DNA of 64,000 bases from an uncultured Methanoregula sp. (GTDB lineage: Archaea > Halobacteriota > Methanomicrobia > Methanomicrobiales > Methanospirillaceae): the NCBI RefSeq assembly GCF_963677065.1, contig NZ_OY781872.1, positions 2,227,419 through 2,291,418 on the forward strand, written 5' to 3'. The notes beneath the pieces are model-generated. The model was not told the DNA's origin and searched no databases. It worked only from the letters and a program-made list of their open reading frames with translations. Made by a program: the position numbers and the translations under genes. Within the stretch, counting starts at the first letter, position 1. Each line of letters begins with the position of its first letter. Below, piece after piece: positions 1 to 8,505 of this stretch.

Positions 1-1
1 C

Positions 2-1774
2 GTATTACCGGTCGAGGAACAGGACATCTCCCAGGTCATCCTCCTGCTCTCGCAGAAATGCGAAGAATTGAAAAAGCCGTCCTACGATGCCCGCGGGGAT
101 GGCGACAAAACCTCATCCCTCCAGCTGGAGTCCTGCAGCGATATTCTCCATTTCAGCAAAGACCTGGAGAAGATGTTCCGTCTTTTTGTCAAGCAGGGCC
201 TTGTTGCAAACTACCTGCTCATCATCGGGACTTTTTCCAAAGTGACCGAGAATGCGAAGAACTCGCCGGTCAACGTGATGTACAACCTCGACAACGAGAC
301 TGTGGAACTGCTGGCTCTCCCGCTTGTCGACCTTATCCGCAACCGGCTCGGGACCGACCGCGAGTGGCGCTCGGTGCTTCGCGAGCTCAATGTCATTGCT
401 GCCCGGTACAACCGGGTTGCTACCGGCCCGAAATTCGACCTGGACACCATCAAGCTTGTTGCCCCTGCAGTTGTCTACCATTTCAACAAGGATGTGAAGA
501 CGAGCGAGATCCTCGCAGCGGTTCCTGGATATTTCGATGAGTGCGAGCTCGATGAGTTCGAGACCCTTCTCAACAAGACCTCGGTCTATCTCCAGGACGA
601 GCTCGATTCCGATATCGACTGGGAGAAGATTGCCGGACCCCTCCGGGGTATTGCCGCAAAGGTGGAAGAGCAGCGGGAGGAATGGAATAAGGAGCGCTCG
701 AAACTCGCGGATCATTACACGCTGGCAACTCCCGCCGATTCACCGGCCGGAATAGTCTCCCCGGCATTTCCCGGTCAGCCCCAGGAGAATATACGGAAAG
801 TTTTCGATATCGGCATGAGCCCGGAGGGAACCACCTACGTGGACTCTCCCCTGGCGGCAACACCGGTGATAGAAGCGGAACCGGCCCCGTCCCCGCTCGT
901 TCCCTTAAAACCCTATATCCCGATGATCGTTGGTTTTGCGGTTATCGTCCTGTTCATTCTCGGGAGTGTCATCCTTTCCGGTGCCTGGAATCCGCTTGCA
1001 GGAAATACCACGCAGAATGCCACGTATCCGAATGGTACCCCAATCAAAGTGACTTCCACCACCGCAAAACCTGCCGCTACAACCGCAAAGCCTGCAGCTA
1101 CAACCGCAAAGCCTGCAGCTACGACGGCAAAACCGGCTGCTACAACGGCAACTCCCACGGCTACCGCACCGCCAATCTATTCTTCTGCAGATATCAGCAG
1201 TCATCTCGCTGAGATTGCATTCGGCATGGATAGTAACAAACTCCAGAAACCCACAAAAAACCTCATCTCCCTCTCATTCAAGGGTGCAAACAAGGATACC
1301 GACGTTGCAGCGGTCAGAACCTTCATTGACCAGTTCAATAATTATTCAACTTCAACCAAGTTATCCAGCAATATCGATACAAGCAGCCAGTCAGCGGATA
1401 TCACGCTTAATTTCCTGCCCGAAAATGCATTGCGCCAGTTAAATGTAGATGACGGCACTATCATTATCAAGGATCCCCAGACCGGAACCTATTATTTCGT
1501 CCGGACCTCTACTACAACTTTCGGTACCTCCATCCAGGAGACGTACATAAATTCCGATCTGAAAGGGAATGCCCGGGCCCGCTGGATATTACGGGCTATT
1601 CTGTACAATATGGGATTCCAGGGCGAGACGGCAAAATATAAGGACAGCCTCTTCTATTCCGGCTCAACGGATGTCAAGCAGCCAAGCCTTATCGATCTCA
1701 AGGCAATCCAGCTGATGTTCGGCAAAAAAGTGACCAATGGCATGACAAAAACGAATGTGAAAGATTTGGCTTGA
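2..1774 (+). CDS. Membrane-anchored protein of unknown function, 5' end cut by window edge
   Basis: The reading frame is open to the first base of the window, so the true start lies upstream; the TTG at 68 is only an internal codon. Visible protein: about 290 mostly helical, charged residues, then one membrane segment (IPMIVGFAVIVLFILGSVIL, encoded near 925-985), a Thr/Ala/Lys/Pro stalk of five 7-residue repeats, and a C-terminal domain of about 200 residues. The layout suggests a cytosolic N-terminal region, a single transmembrane helix and an extracytoplasmic C-terminal domain on a flexible stalk. I do not recognise either domain with confidence. It converges on the DUF457 gene at 1965, with about 190 bp between them. 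Function unknown. Confidence 0.8.
   Translation, partial: VLPVEEQDISQVILLLSQKCEELKKPSYDARGDGDKTSSLQLESCSDILHFSKDLEKMFRLFVKQGLVANYLLIIGTFSKVTENAKNSPVNVMYNLDNETVELLALPLVDLIRNRLGTDREWRSVLRELNVIAARYNRVATGPKFDLDTIKLVAPAVVYHFNKDVKTSEILAAVPGYFDECELDEFETLLNKTSVYLQDELDSDIDWEKIAGPLRGIAAKVEEQREEWNKERSKLADHYTLATPADSPAGIVSPAFPGQPQENIRKVFDIGMSPEGTTYVDSPLAATPVIEAEPAPSPLVPLKPYIPMIVGFAVIVLFILGSVILSGAWNPLAGNTTQNATYPNGTPIKVTSTTAKPAATTAKPAATTAKPAATTAKPAATTATPTATAPPIYSSADISSHLAEIAFGMDSNKLQKPTKNLISLSFKGANKDTDVAAVRTFIDQFNNYSTSTKLSSNIDTSSQSADITLNFLPENALRQLNVDDGTIIIKDPQTGTYYFVRTSTTTFGTSIQETYINSDLKGNARARWILRAILYNMGFQGETAKYKDSLFYSGSTDVKQPSLIDLKAIQLMFGKKVTNGMTKTNVKDLA
1058..1162 (+). repeat. Five tandem 21-bp repeats coding TTAKPAA-type stalk
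   Basis: Five in-frame 21-bp units encode TTAKPAA four times and a degenerate TTATPTA. Units two and three are identical in DNA, which points to recent slippage or unequal crossing-over. The segment follows directly after the membrane helix and probably forms an extended, possibly O-glycosylated stalk. Confidence 0.85.
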
Positions 1775-1964
1775 TTTTCCTTCAACCTCATTTTCTTTTG
1801 GAATAATCCGGATTCGTTTTCATTGGTAAATACCGCTCAACTTCATTGTTCATCAGATACTGATCATTCTCTCCGGGACCTGTAAGATGGATTTACGGTT
1901 TTGAATGAATTGAACCCGGTATGTGAACCATCATCGCGCTTTGCCTGATTCTTATCGGGGTATT

Positions 1965-2663
1965 TCATTCTTTTTGAACTGCAGTCTTCCATCGCCAGAG
2001 CAATAATGCTGCGAGAGCCAAGACAATCCCCCCGATGATCACTTCTTCCGTCCTGCTCCAACCGACCCAGAGTATCCTGTGCTGCCCGATGCCCCATCCA
2101 ATGCAGATGCCCGATATGGCACAGAGCACGAGAGCAAAGAATGCAAACAGAGTGGATGCACTCCTTCGGTTTCTTTTGATACCCTCAGCAAATTCTTTGT
2201 AAAAGAGTGCGATGAGTAGGATACCGGCGATGATGAAAGCAAGCCCGACATCAAACGAGTTCTGGATCTCTCCCGATAACAGAACCCAGATATAATTGTC
2301 GGCAAGCCCTCCTTTGAATGGTCCAAGGAACGGGTAATACCAGTTCGCAGGATTGAGCCACATCAGGTCGAGAACCTGGTGGGAAAGAATTCCAATGCCA
2401 AGCGCAAGAACGGACGGGTCCTGCATCCGGCTCCAGAAAAAAATACCGAGTGCCAGGATAATGATTGCGATCAACAACGTGTGGGTGAAGATGCGTCCGT
2501 CGCCGATTGTTGTCGGAAAGATGACGAGGCCCAGGGGCTTGTCGATAATATCCGGCAGTACCGAACCGATAGCACACGGCAGGACCCAGCGGCGATCGTT
2601 GAGAATATCTGCTATGAGAAACCCGATGATGATGCCGGTGAGCAGGTGGAAGAAGAAGAACAT
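1965..2663 (-). CDS. Membrane-bound metal-dependent hydrolase, DUF457/YdjM-like
   Basis: A 232-residue polytopic membrane protein. The N-terminal half carries the conserved acidic/histidine pattern of the DUF457 (YdjM/LexA-regulated) family: H6 in a first helix, GSVLPDIIDKPLG (D38, D41), H61 in FTHTLL and H95/D99 in GILSHQVLDLMW. These residues would bind metal at the membrane face. About five to six hydrophobic segments are visible, the last two in the more divergent C-terminal part. The family is assigned to predicted hydrolases; the substrate is unknown. ATG start at 2663; no strong ribosome binding site is seen. It is transcribed divergently from the acyltransferase at 2973. Confidence 0.75.
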   Translation of the reverse strand: MFFFFHLLTGIIIGFLIADILNDRRWVLPCAIGSVLPDIIDKPLGLVIFPTTIGDGRIFTHTLLIAIIILALGIFFWSRMQDPSVLALGIGILSHQVLDLMWLNPANWYYPFLGPFKGGLADNYIWVLLSGEIQNSFDVGLAFIIAGILLIALFYKEFAEGIKRNRRSASTLFAFFALVLCAISGICIGWGIGQHRILWVGWSRTEEVIIGGIVLALAALLLWRWKTAVQKE

Positions 2664-2972
2664 GGGCTGACTGAGCTGTATGCCGTTGTTCTGTTAAAAA
2701 AGATCCGGGTATTTCCGGTTTTGCCTCCATTTTACTGCTCTCCGGATCTTCTTTGCAGTAAACCGCCTGCGCCTGCTGTATATCATTTATACAATTTTTC
2801 CCGTGCCCTTGCCGGAATATCATGTTACTTCCCAGCGTGAAATCCTGAGTAAATCGGTATTCTGGTAAAAATCAGAACATAATCTGTTGGAAAGAAACCC
2901 TTATAACATATGACGATTATTATAAAATACAAATCTTGCAGTCCAGGTTATTCTTTTGTCGTGGGTTTCATC
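2664..2972. other. Divergent intergenic region
   Basis: About 310 bp between the DUF457 gene (minus) and the acyltransferase (plus). Apart from the box A-like element near 2901 I see no gene or repeat. Confidence 0.6.
2900..2908 (+). promoter_or_regulatory. Putative archaeal box A for acyltransferase
   Basis: CTTATAACA resembles an archaeal TATA box. Transcription would start about 25 bp downstream, near 2930, after the ATG at 2910 but before the ATG at 2973. This supports 2973 as the translation start. Confidence 0.4.
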
Positions 2973-3530
2973 ATGATACCGCATTCACTCAAGGAAAATA
3001 CCACTCCCCTCCGGAGAATCGATTCCACCATCATAGGCCTCCCTTCGGCAAACGCCCTCCGCCAGGATAATTTCCCGGGCGTCCGGATGGGATCGGACCC
3101 GGCAATCGGGGAGCACTGTGTCATCTTCGGGAATGTCTTCATCGGAAACCGGTTCCGGTGCGGCATGGAAGTTCTCATCCGGGACAATGTTGCAATCGGG
3201 GATGATGTCACGATCGGCAGCCGTTCAGGTATCGATACCAATGTGACGATCTCTGATAATGTCACTATCGGAGAGGAGGTATGGATCCCCCCGTCAACCA
3301 CGATCGGGAACTCTGCGGAAATTAAGAACGGAGTCCGGTTTATTGATAATCCGGGAACGGTCAAAAAAACAACCCGGAAATCGCGTGGCATCATCCTTGG
3401 CGATGGCTGCATTATCGGGGAGGGCTCGATCATCGGACCCGGCGTCTGCATCGGAGCCGGGGCGCTGGTAGAACCGGATGCGCAGGTATTCGAGGATGTA
3501 CCTTCCGTTGTTTCAAAGAAACATGCCTGA
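2973..3530 (+). CDS. Hexapeptide-repeat acyltransferase (WbpD/LpxA-like fold)
   Basis: The 185-residue protein consists almost entirely of hexapeptide repeats ([IV]G-x4) such as IGEHCVIFG, IGDDVTIG, IGEEVWI and IGEGSIIGPGVCIGAG, which fold into a left-handed beta helix. Such enzymes transfer acetyl groups from acetyl-CoA to sugar amines. Its position beside nucleotide-sugar genes fits an N-acetyltransferase, for example the WbpD step that acetylates the 3-amino group of UDP-GlcNAc(3NH2)A, but the substrate is inference. Start chosen at ATG 2973 because the upstream ATG (2910) precedes the predicted transcription start. Moderate confidence in role, high in family. Confidence 0.8.
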   Translation: MIPHSLKENTTPLRRIDSTIIGLPSANALRQDNFPGVRMGSDPAIGEHCVIFGNVFIGNRFRCGMEVLIRDNVAIGDDVTIGSRSGIDTNVTISDNVTIGEEVWIPPSTTIGNSAEIKNGVRFIDNPGTVKKTTRKSRGIILGDGCIIGEGSIIGPGVCIGAGALVEPDAQVFEDVPSVVSKKHA

Positions 3531-3673
3531 CGTATTTTCTGTTTTTTGATATCGGTTCGATCTCACACCCCTGTGTTCTTCATCAGGACGCAGGTTGTGG
3601 CTTTTATCGGTATTACGGTATATATTGGATTGAGGCTAATCTATTATCAGAGTGCAGTGCAATGCATGCATTG

Positions 3674-3681
3674 TTTTTAAG
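3674..3681 (+). promoter_or_regulatory. Putative box A for epimerase at 3705
   Basis: TTTTTAAG lies about 30 bp before the ATG at 3705, so the transcript would be leaderless or nearly so. It follows AT-rich sequence after a 170-bp gap. Confidence 0.4.
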
Positions 3682-3704
3682 AACTCTATTCCTGGAATGA
3701 TACC

Positions 3705-4637
3705 ATGAAATACATTGTTACCGGCGGGGCAGGATTTATCGGGTCTCATATTGTTGAAGAACTCGTAAACCGGCAGCACGACGTCGTAATCCTGGATAAC
3801 CTGTTCTCGGGAAAACGGGAAAATATCAAAGATTTCGTTTCGCAGCCCTGTGTTGAATTTATCCATGGAAGCATTACCGATCCCAATCTGCTCAAAGAAA
3901 CATTTCGCGGAGCGGATGGAGTCTTCCATATGGGGGCGATCGCGTCGGTACCCCGGTCGGTAGCCGATCCTCATGAATCCCATGAGGTCAACCTGACCGG
4001 AACTCTCAATGTCCTGACTGCAGCAAAGGAGTGCGGGGTAAAAAAAGTGATCCTTGCGTCCTCAGCGGCAGTATATGGAGAGAACCCGGCCCTTCCCAAA
4101 ACCGAATCCATGAAACCCGAGACCATCTCCCCGTACGCCGTGACCAAGATCGCGGGAGAACAATACTGCGAAGTCTTCTCCCGGCTCTATGGGGTAAAGA
4201 CCGTATCGCTGCGGTACTTCAATGTCTTTGGACCCCGGCAGGATCCAGCTTCTCCCTATTCCGGCGTCATCAGCCGGTTCATCAAAAATATTCTCAGCAG
4301 CCAGCCGATCGAAATCTACGGCGACGGGAAGCAGACCCGGGACTTTGTCTTTGTCAAGGATGTTGCAGAGGCCAATCTCCGGGCAATGGAGAGCAGTGCC
4401 GAAGGATCGTTCAATATCGCCTGCGGGAGATGCATCAACCTCATCGAGCTTGCCCGCGAGATCATGGAGATTACCGGAAAGAACGTTCCCATAACATTCA
4501 AACCCCCGCGGGAAGGGGATATCCGCAATTCGCTTGCAGATATTTCCCGGGCAGGAGATGCGTTCGGGTATGCTCCTCGCTATTCGGTAAGAGCGGGCCT
4601 GGAAGAGACCGTTGCATGGTACAGGACCCAGGAATAA
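3705..4637 (+). CDS. NAD-dependent UDP-sugar 4-epimerase, GalE/WbpP-like (copy 1)
   Basis: A 310-residue extended SDR enzyme. The N-terminus has the NAD-binding glycine motif GGAGFIGSHI, followed by DNLFSGKREN; the catalytic Tyr/Lys pair is in SPYAVTKIAGEQY; RYFNVFGPRQDP and GDGKQTRDFVFVKDVA are the substrate-binding motifs typical of GalE and of UDP-GlcNAc C4 epimerase (WbpP/Gne). It would interconvert UDP-glucose/UDP-galactose or the N-acetylated forms in the cytosol. The product resembles the gene at 7576 over its whole length, so the two are paralogues. The next genes on this strand belong to a toxin-antitoxin pair, so it is probably transcribed alone. Confidence 0.85.
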   Translation: MKYIVTGGAGFIGSHIVEELVNRQHDVVILDNLFSGKRENIKDFVSQPCVEFIHGSITDPNLLKETFRGADGVFHMGAIASVPRSVADPHESHEVNLTGTLNVLTAAKECGVKKVILASSAAVYGENPALPKTESMKPETISPYAVTKIAGEQYCEVFSRLYGVKTVSLRYFNVFGPRQDPASPYSGVISRFIKNILSSQPIEIYGDGKQTRDFVFVKDVAEANLRAMESSAEGSFNIACGRCINLIELAREIMEITGKNVPITFKPPREGDIRNSLADISRAGDAFGYAPRYSVRAGLEETVAWYRTQE

Positions 4638-4832
4638 CCAGACCGTCTCTTTTTTGCAGGGACCGGCGGATTATTCCGGATCTTTTGTTGTTTCTCTGAC
4701 CCTGTCAAAATTCTCATTTATCTGGACGGATGCCTGAAGGCCCAATCTCCCGTTAAGAAATGTCAATTCTATGCGCAGTTTTTTTTATGAGCGGATCACT
4801 GCGGTTTGCAGAGTTCCCGGAACTGGTCGTTA

Positions 4833-5333
4833 TCATCGCACCGGGAGGTGCTCCGGTAACGGAGCTCCAAAAAAGGCAACTGTTTCAACTCTCGTCTCTT
4901 TCGGGTGATTCCTGTAAAATTTTTTTTGTGCACCGGTCAATGCATTGATGAGTTGTGGATTTTCAACCGGATCTATTGTTTCCGGAAGAATCCGGTACCG
5001 GTGCCATGTCCGGTCCGGCCCCCGCACCCAGAGTTCTTTTGCAAGGTTTGCCATGATTGCAGCTTCCCGCAACTCCTGGATCTGCCGGGCAGAGGTCCGC
5101 AGGATCTGTTCCGGCCGGAAATCCGCATACTTCAGTCTCCGCACCCGGGCGAGTGTATTTTTTCCTTTATGGTGGAATGCGAAATCGCACGGAAGTTTTT
5201 CATCGGTCTCAAGGCCGATCAGCATGAATCCCCATGCAGTGGCTTTTCTTTTTGCCTTGCCGATCGCAACGAGCGGTTTTATTCCCCGGGTCAAACGGCA
5301 TCCCCCCGTTTTGTCAAGAATTTTTTTCTCCAC
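4833..5333 (-). CDS. Uncharacterised protein, tandem paralogue A
   Basis: A 166-residue basic soluble protein without signal peptide or membrane segment. It aligns along a core of about 110 residues with the product of the gene just upstream on the same strand (5411-6046): shared landmarks are KPL-x-AI-x2-AKR-x-A-x2-WGF, an LP-x-D, a VRR strand, ELWVRG and a R-x4-LP-x-TI end. The D...VRR arrangement recalls the core strands of PD-(D/E)xK nuclease-like folds, but a proper ExK is not seen, so nuclease activity is speculation. The start is GTG at 5333 with only a weak binding site. Separated by 77 bp from its paralogue, probably one operon. Confidence 0.6.
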   Translation of the reverse strand: MEKKILDKTGGCRLTRGIKPLVAIGKAKRKATAWGFMLIGLETDEKLPCDFAFHHKGKNTLARVRRLKYADFRPEQILRTSARQIQELREAAIMANLAKELWVRGPDRTWHRYRILPETIDPVENPQLINALTGAQKKFYRNHPKETRVETVAFFGAPLPEHLPVR

Positions 5334-5410
5334 CGGCCAGGTTCGCTTGTGAGGCCCGGTTTTTCCTCATTGACCGCAAAAAAGAAAAAAGGAAATGGCT
5401 GCCTGTTTAC

Positions 5411-6046
5411 CTAAGACGTATCTCCGGCAATTGTCTCATCCGCAGTATCCGGCTGCGTTGTATTCATCATGGTCTCTTCAAGGGCCTTCTTCCCCATCCG
5501 GGTTTCCGGCTCCAGTACCATGCCGATCTCTTCTATCGTATCCGGAAGGACACAATACCGGACGAATGCTCTTGCATATCCGCGTACCCAGAGTTCGAAG
5601 CAGAGTCCCTGCTGCGCTCTCATTGCCCGGAACGCAGCAATCTCGTTCCGGCATCTCTGCTGGATCATCCTCTCATTGAACCAGGATGCATTGACGCGCC
5701 GGACGCAGATGAAACTGGTAATTCCATCCTTTATTGCCATGAGATCGTAAGGAAGCGGATCTCCGGACAAAACATCCGCGACAGAGAATCCCCATATCGC
5801 TGCTCGTCTCTTTGCCTCCCGGATCGCTGCGAGCGGCTTCTTTCTCCGGGCAGGAACCGGATCCTGCGATGCAGCCAGGGGTTTTCCAGCCGGTTCCGTC
5901 GTTGTTGTTTGTTCTTTTCGCGTTGCATCGGACCTGCAGCCGGTGCATGCCGCTGCGTGTCCCAAACCGGAGATCGGCGATCCAGCGTTCCTGCATGAAT
6001 CGTCGATCTTCCTGTTCGTTTCGTTTTGATCCAGATCTTTGTGCAT
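5411..6046 (-). CDS. Uncharacterised protein, tandem paralogue B
   Basis: A 211-residue protein with a disordered N-terminus of about 65 residues (rich in T, A, K, R), the core shared with paralogue A (KPLAAIREAKRRAAIWGF, LPYDLMAIKDG, CVRRV, FELWVRG, RYCVLPDTIEE) and an acidic Thr-rich tail. ATG at 6046 is preceded by AGGAG eight bases upstream, a good ribosome binding site. The core contains D in YDLMAI followed by the strand FICVRR, again reminiscent of a nuclease-like sheet without the usual E/K pair. No known function is recognised. The plus-strand frames overlapping it lack a binding site and show no similarity to the paralogue, so they are shadows. Confidence 0.65.
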   Translation of the reverse strand: MHKDLDQNETNRKIDDSCRNAGSPISGLGHAAACTGCRSDATRKEQTTTTEPAGKPLAASQDPVPARRKKPLAAIREAKRRAAIWGFSVADVLSGDPLPYDLMAIKDGITSFICVRRVNASWFNERMIQQRCRNEIAAFRAMRAQQGLCFELWVRGYARAFVRYCVLPDTIEEIGMVLEPETRMGKKALEETMMNTTQPDTADETIAGDTS

Positions 6047-6205
6047 TTTTTTTAACTCCTGCCGCAGGCCGGGCGGGTTCGGATGGAACGCGAGAGCGTA
6101 CGCTATCCGCAGTTAATCGCGAGGATGAGCGTTTCGGTTCCACCCGGCCCGTTTCCACCGGCCGTGCGGCACACAGGTATTGGTATGGGTATATCATATG
6201 CCTTT

Positions 6206-6215
6206 ATTATAAAAT
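6206..6215 (-). promoter_or_regulatory. Putative box A for the tandem paralogue operon
   Basis: Read on the minus strand this is ATTTTATAAT. It would place transcription start near 6180, leaving a leader of about 135 nt before the ATG at 6046. Confidence 0.3.
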
Positions 6216-6321
6216 TTAAAAATGGAAAAACCGGGGACGTTTTGCGGGTTTCATAAGAAACGGGATGAAATTCCCGTGATTCCGGAGGGAATAAAAAATG
6301 TACTCTTTTCATATACAAAAA

Positions 6322-6331
6322 TTGTATACAA
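6322..6331. promoter_or_regulatory. Palindromic operator at vapB start
   Basis: TTGTATACAA is a perfect 10-bp palindrome ending six bases before the vapB start codon, inside an AT-rich promoter region. RHH-type VapB antitoxins usually bind such palindromes and repress their own operon; here binding would cover the transcription start. Confidence 0.5.
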
Positions 6332-6337
6332 TATAGT

Positions 6338-6562
6338 ATGGCAACTTCCGTTTACAGTATCCGGATCGATTCACGGATAAGAAAGATGATCGATGAGCTG
6401 CCGGGAAATGAATGCCAGTCTGAAATCCGGGCTCTCATCGAGGATACGGTCAGGAAAAAACACAAAGAACAGTTGCTTACGCGTGCGCTTGCGAGGCTGG
6501 ATACCAGAGTTCCAGGCATATCCGCTGCAGGAATTATTCGTGAGGCCCGCGATGTCCGATAA
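6338..6562 (+). CDS. vapB: VapB-type antitoxin (ribbon-helix-helix)
   Basis: A 74-residue protein. The N-terminus (TSVYSIRIDSRIRKMIDELP) fits a ribbon-helix-helix DNA-binding strand and first helix: alternating hydrophobic/polar beta strand, then a basic helix. The C-terminal half, ending in PGISAAGIIREARDVR, would wrap the toxin's active site. It overlaps the downstream PIN-domain gene by 11 bp, the normal antitoxin-first arrangement. A palindrome immediately upstream supports autoregulation. Class assignment is from size, fold pattern and partner. Confidence 0.8.
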   Translation: MATSVYSIRIDSRIRKMIDELPGNECQSEIRALIEDTVRKKHKEQLLTRALARLDTRVPGISAAGIIREARDVR

Positions 6563-6965
6563 GACTGTACTCGATTCAAGCGTCATTACCGCGATCTTTT
6601 TTCCGGAGGAGCTGACCGCGAGGACCATTAAGAAAATCCAGGGGATGGACTGCATCACGGTGGATCTTGCCGTCACGGACGCGGCGAATGTTGCCGCGAA
6701 ACGGATCTTATCCGGGACGGACAGTCCGGATGATATGAAGATCATGCTCCACGATGCCATCAGGTTCATAGAATTACTCTGCGAAACGATCCCTTCCCGG
6801 GAACTGATTGAGCCGGCGCTCGACCTGGCCTGCGAACTCGATATATCTCTTTACGATGCGCTGTTCGTTGCTGCCGCGGTACAGCACAGGGCCCCGCTGT
6901 TCACTGCAGATGAAAAACTTTTTTCGGCGGCCGGGAAGGCCTGCAGGGTGATGCTGCTGGAATAG
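6552..6965 (+). CDS. vapC: VapC-type PIN-domain ribonuclease toxin
   Basis: A 137-residue PIN-domain protein starting at ATG 6552 (MSDKTVLDSSV). The acidic residues expected to bind Mg2+ are D8 in TVLDSSV, an acidic residue near D43 in VTDAA, D102 in YDALFVAAA and D120 in LFTADEKL. VapC toxins cleave tRNA or rRNA when freed from VapB. The open frame extends upstream to 6393, but that part overlaps vapB in another frame and is not coding. The overlap with vapB implies translational coupling. It sits between glycan genes, a common location for such accessory modules. Confidence 0.85.
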   Translation: MSDKTVLDSSVITAIFFPEELTARTIKKIQGMDCITVDLAVTDAANVAAKRILSGTDSPDDMKIMLHDAIRFIELLCETIPSRELIEPALDLACELDISLYDALFVAAAVQHRAPLFTADEKLFSAAGKACRVMLLE

Positions 6966-7575
6966 AGTCCGCAAGAAGAATCTGAATCTTTCCGGAATCC
7001 GGGTTGGGAAAATTCCCATCCGGATTGTTTACCCACTTTTAATCCTCATTTTTCGTTGTAATAAAAAGGAAAAAACCTCACCCCCCGGTGGCCGGCCATC
7101 GGTTTTCCTGTTATGATGGGAGTGGAGGATCGATATACCGGCCACGTTTGGATGTGGACACATCCGGCACCCGGATTATGTATTTCTCCGACGTAAAGAA
7201 CCGGGGCAGTCCGGCATATGGACAATCCTCTCCCGATCCCGTGTCCACATTTTTCCGGAAACGTGAGCGGAGCCCGATACGGGCTCCGTTTGAGGGGGGG
7301 AGAGATGAAGTCTGGTATGAAGTGCTTTCAAGGATCCGCGTTGGCTGGAATTACTCCTGTTATCGTGTAATTATCTATCCCCGATTCTGGTGTATCGCGG
7401 GGTACGTGGTGAGCAGAATCATTGTCTCCGAGTTTTTTTGGGAGGCCATGAATATCCTCCGCCAATTACCGGAGTGTATTATCATCTTGAAAAATCAAAA
7501 GCGCTGCTCCTTACTTTTGAATGAAACGAAAGGATACATATGCCGAGAAAAATAAAAAGATAATGTGGTGAAGAT
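6966..7575. other. 610-bp region without a convincing gene
   Basis: An open frame (7088-7555, plus) exists, but its composition is irregular, it has no binding site and no recognisable motif; I do not call it. The region holds one 10-bp inverted repeat and becomes AT-rich before the next epimerase. It may contain the promoter for 7576. Confidence 0.6.
7152..7250. repeat. 10-bp inverted repeat, arms 79 bp apart
   Basis: ATGTGGACAC at 7152-7161 is the exact reverse complement of GTGTCCACAT at 7241-7250. Significance unknown; could be chance. Confidence 0.4.
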
Positions 7576-8505
7576 GTGCGCTATATTGTGACCGGGGGAG
7601 CAGGTTTTATCGGCTCTCATATTGTCGAAGAGCTCCAAAACCAGGATCATGAGGTAGTGATCTTCGATAACCTGTTTTCCGGTAAGATGGAAAACATCAG
7701 TCAATTCCTTTCAAAAGATGCAGTGTCTTTTGTGAACGGAAGCGTAACCGATCTTCCGCTCCTGAAAAAGACCTTTGATGGTGCAGACGGCATTTTTCAC
7801 GAGGGAGCGATTCCTTCCGTTCCCCGTTCTATTGCAAATCCGATTGCCACCAACGAGGCAAATGTTACCGGAACATTGAATGTTCTTGTTGCTGCGAGGG
7901 ATTGCGGTGTAAGAAAAGTTCTCTTTGCATCATCATCATCCGTTTACGGGAACACACCGACTCTTCCCAAGCAGGAATCAATGACACCAAATCCCCTATC
8001 TCCATATGCAGTTTCAAAATTTACCGGGGAACAATATCTCCGGGTCTTCAATGATATTTATGGGCTACAAACCGTTGCCCTGCGGTACTTCAATGTGTTC
8101 GGTCCGCGGCAGGATCCTAAATCACAATATGCAGCTGTGATTCCCAATTTCATAACCGCGATACTGAAGAATGAATCCCCTCACATCTACGGTGATGGAA
8201 AGCAGACCCGGGATTTCACCTTTGTAAAAGATGTTGTCCAGGCAAATATCCGGGCAATGAATTCCGATGCACAGGGAGTATTCAACGTGGCTTACTGCCA
8301 GCGGATCAGCCTGCTTGATCTTGCAAAGGAGATTATGGATATCACCGGAATAACTGTCCCGCTCATCCATGATTCCCCCCGGGCCGGGGATGTCCGCGAC
8401 TCGCTTGCCGATATCCACAAAGCACAACAGGAATTCGGGTATGCTCCCGCATATACCGTGAAGACCGGTCTTAAGGAGACAATAACATGGTACAGAAACC
8501 AGTAA
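7576..8505 (+). CDS. NAD-dependent UDP-sugar 4-epimerase, GalE/WbpP-like (copy 2)
   Basis: A 309-residue extended SDR starting at GTG 7576, with GGTG a few bases upstream. Motifs: GGAGFIGSHIVEEL (NAD), SSSSVYG and SPYAVSKFTGEQY (catalytic S/Y/K), RYFNVFGPRQDP and YGDGKQTRDFTFVKDV. It matches the protein of 3705 nearly end to end. It overlaps the dehydrogenase gene at 8487 by 19 bp, so epimerase and dehydrogenase are probably translated together. A plausible job is supplying UDP-GalNAc or UDP-GlcNAc to that dehydrogenase. The specificity cannot be read from the sequence. Confidence 0.85.
   Translation: MRYIVTGGAGFIGSHIVEELQNQDHEVVIFDNLFSGKMENISQFLSKDAVSFVNGSVTDLPLLKKTFDGADGIFHEGAIPSVPRSIANPIATNEANVTGTLNVLVAARDCGVRKVLFASSSSVYGNTPTLPKQESMTPNPLSPYAVSKFTGEQYLRVFNDIYGLQTVALRYFNVFGPRQDPKSQYAAVIPNFITAILKNESPHIYGDGKQTRDFTFVKDVVQANIRAMNSDAQGVFNVAYCQRISLLDLAKEIMDITGITVPLIHDSPRAGDVRDSLADIHKAQQEFGYAPAYTVKTGLKETITWYRNQ

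Noticed and set aside
1058..1162. Considered as a possible CRISPR-like array
   Set aside because: The repeats are in-frame 21-mers without spacers, inside a coding region.
5234..5998. 254-codon plus-strand frame over the tandem paralogues
   Set aside because: The minus-strand frames show homology to each other and one has a strong AGGAG site; the plus frame has neither.
7088..7555. 155-codon frame in the gap before the second epimerase
   Set aside because: No binding site, no motif, irregular composition; kept as a non-coding gap.
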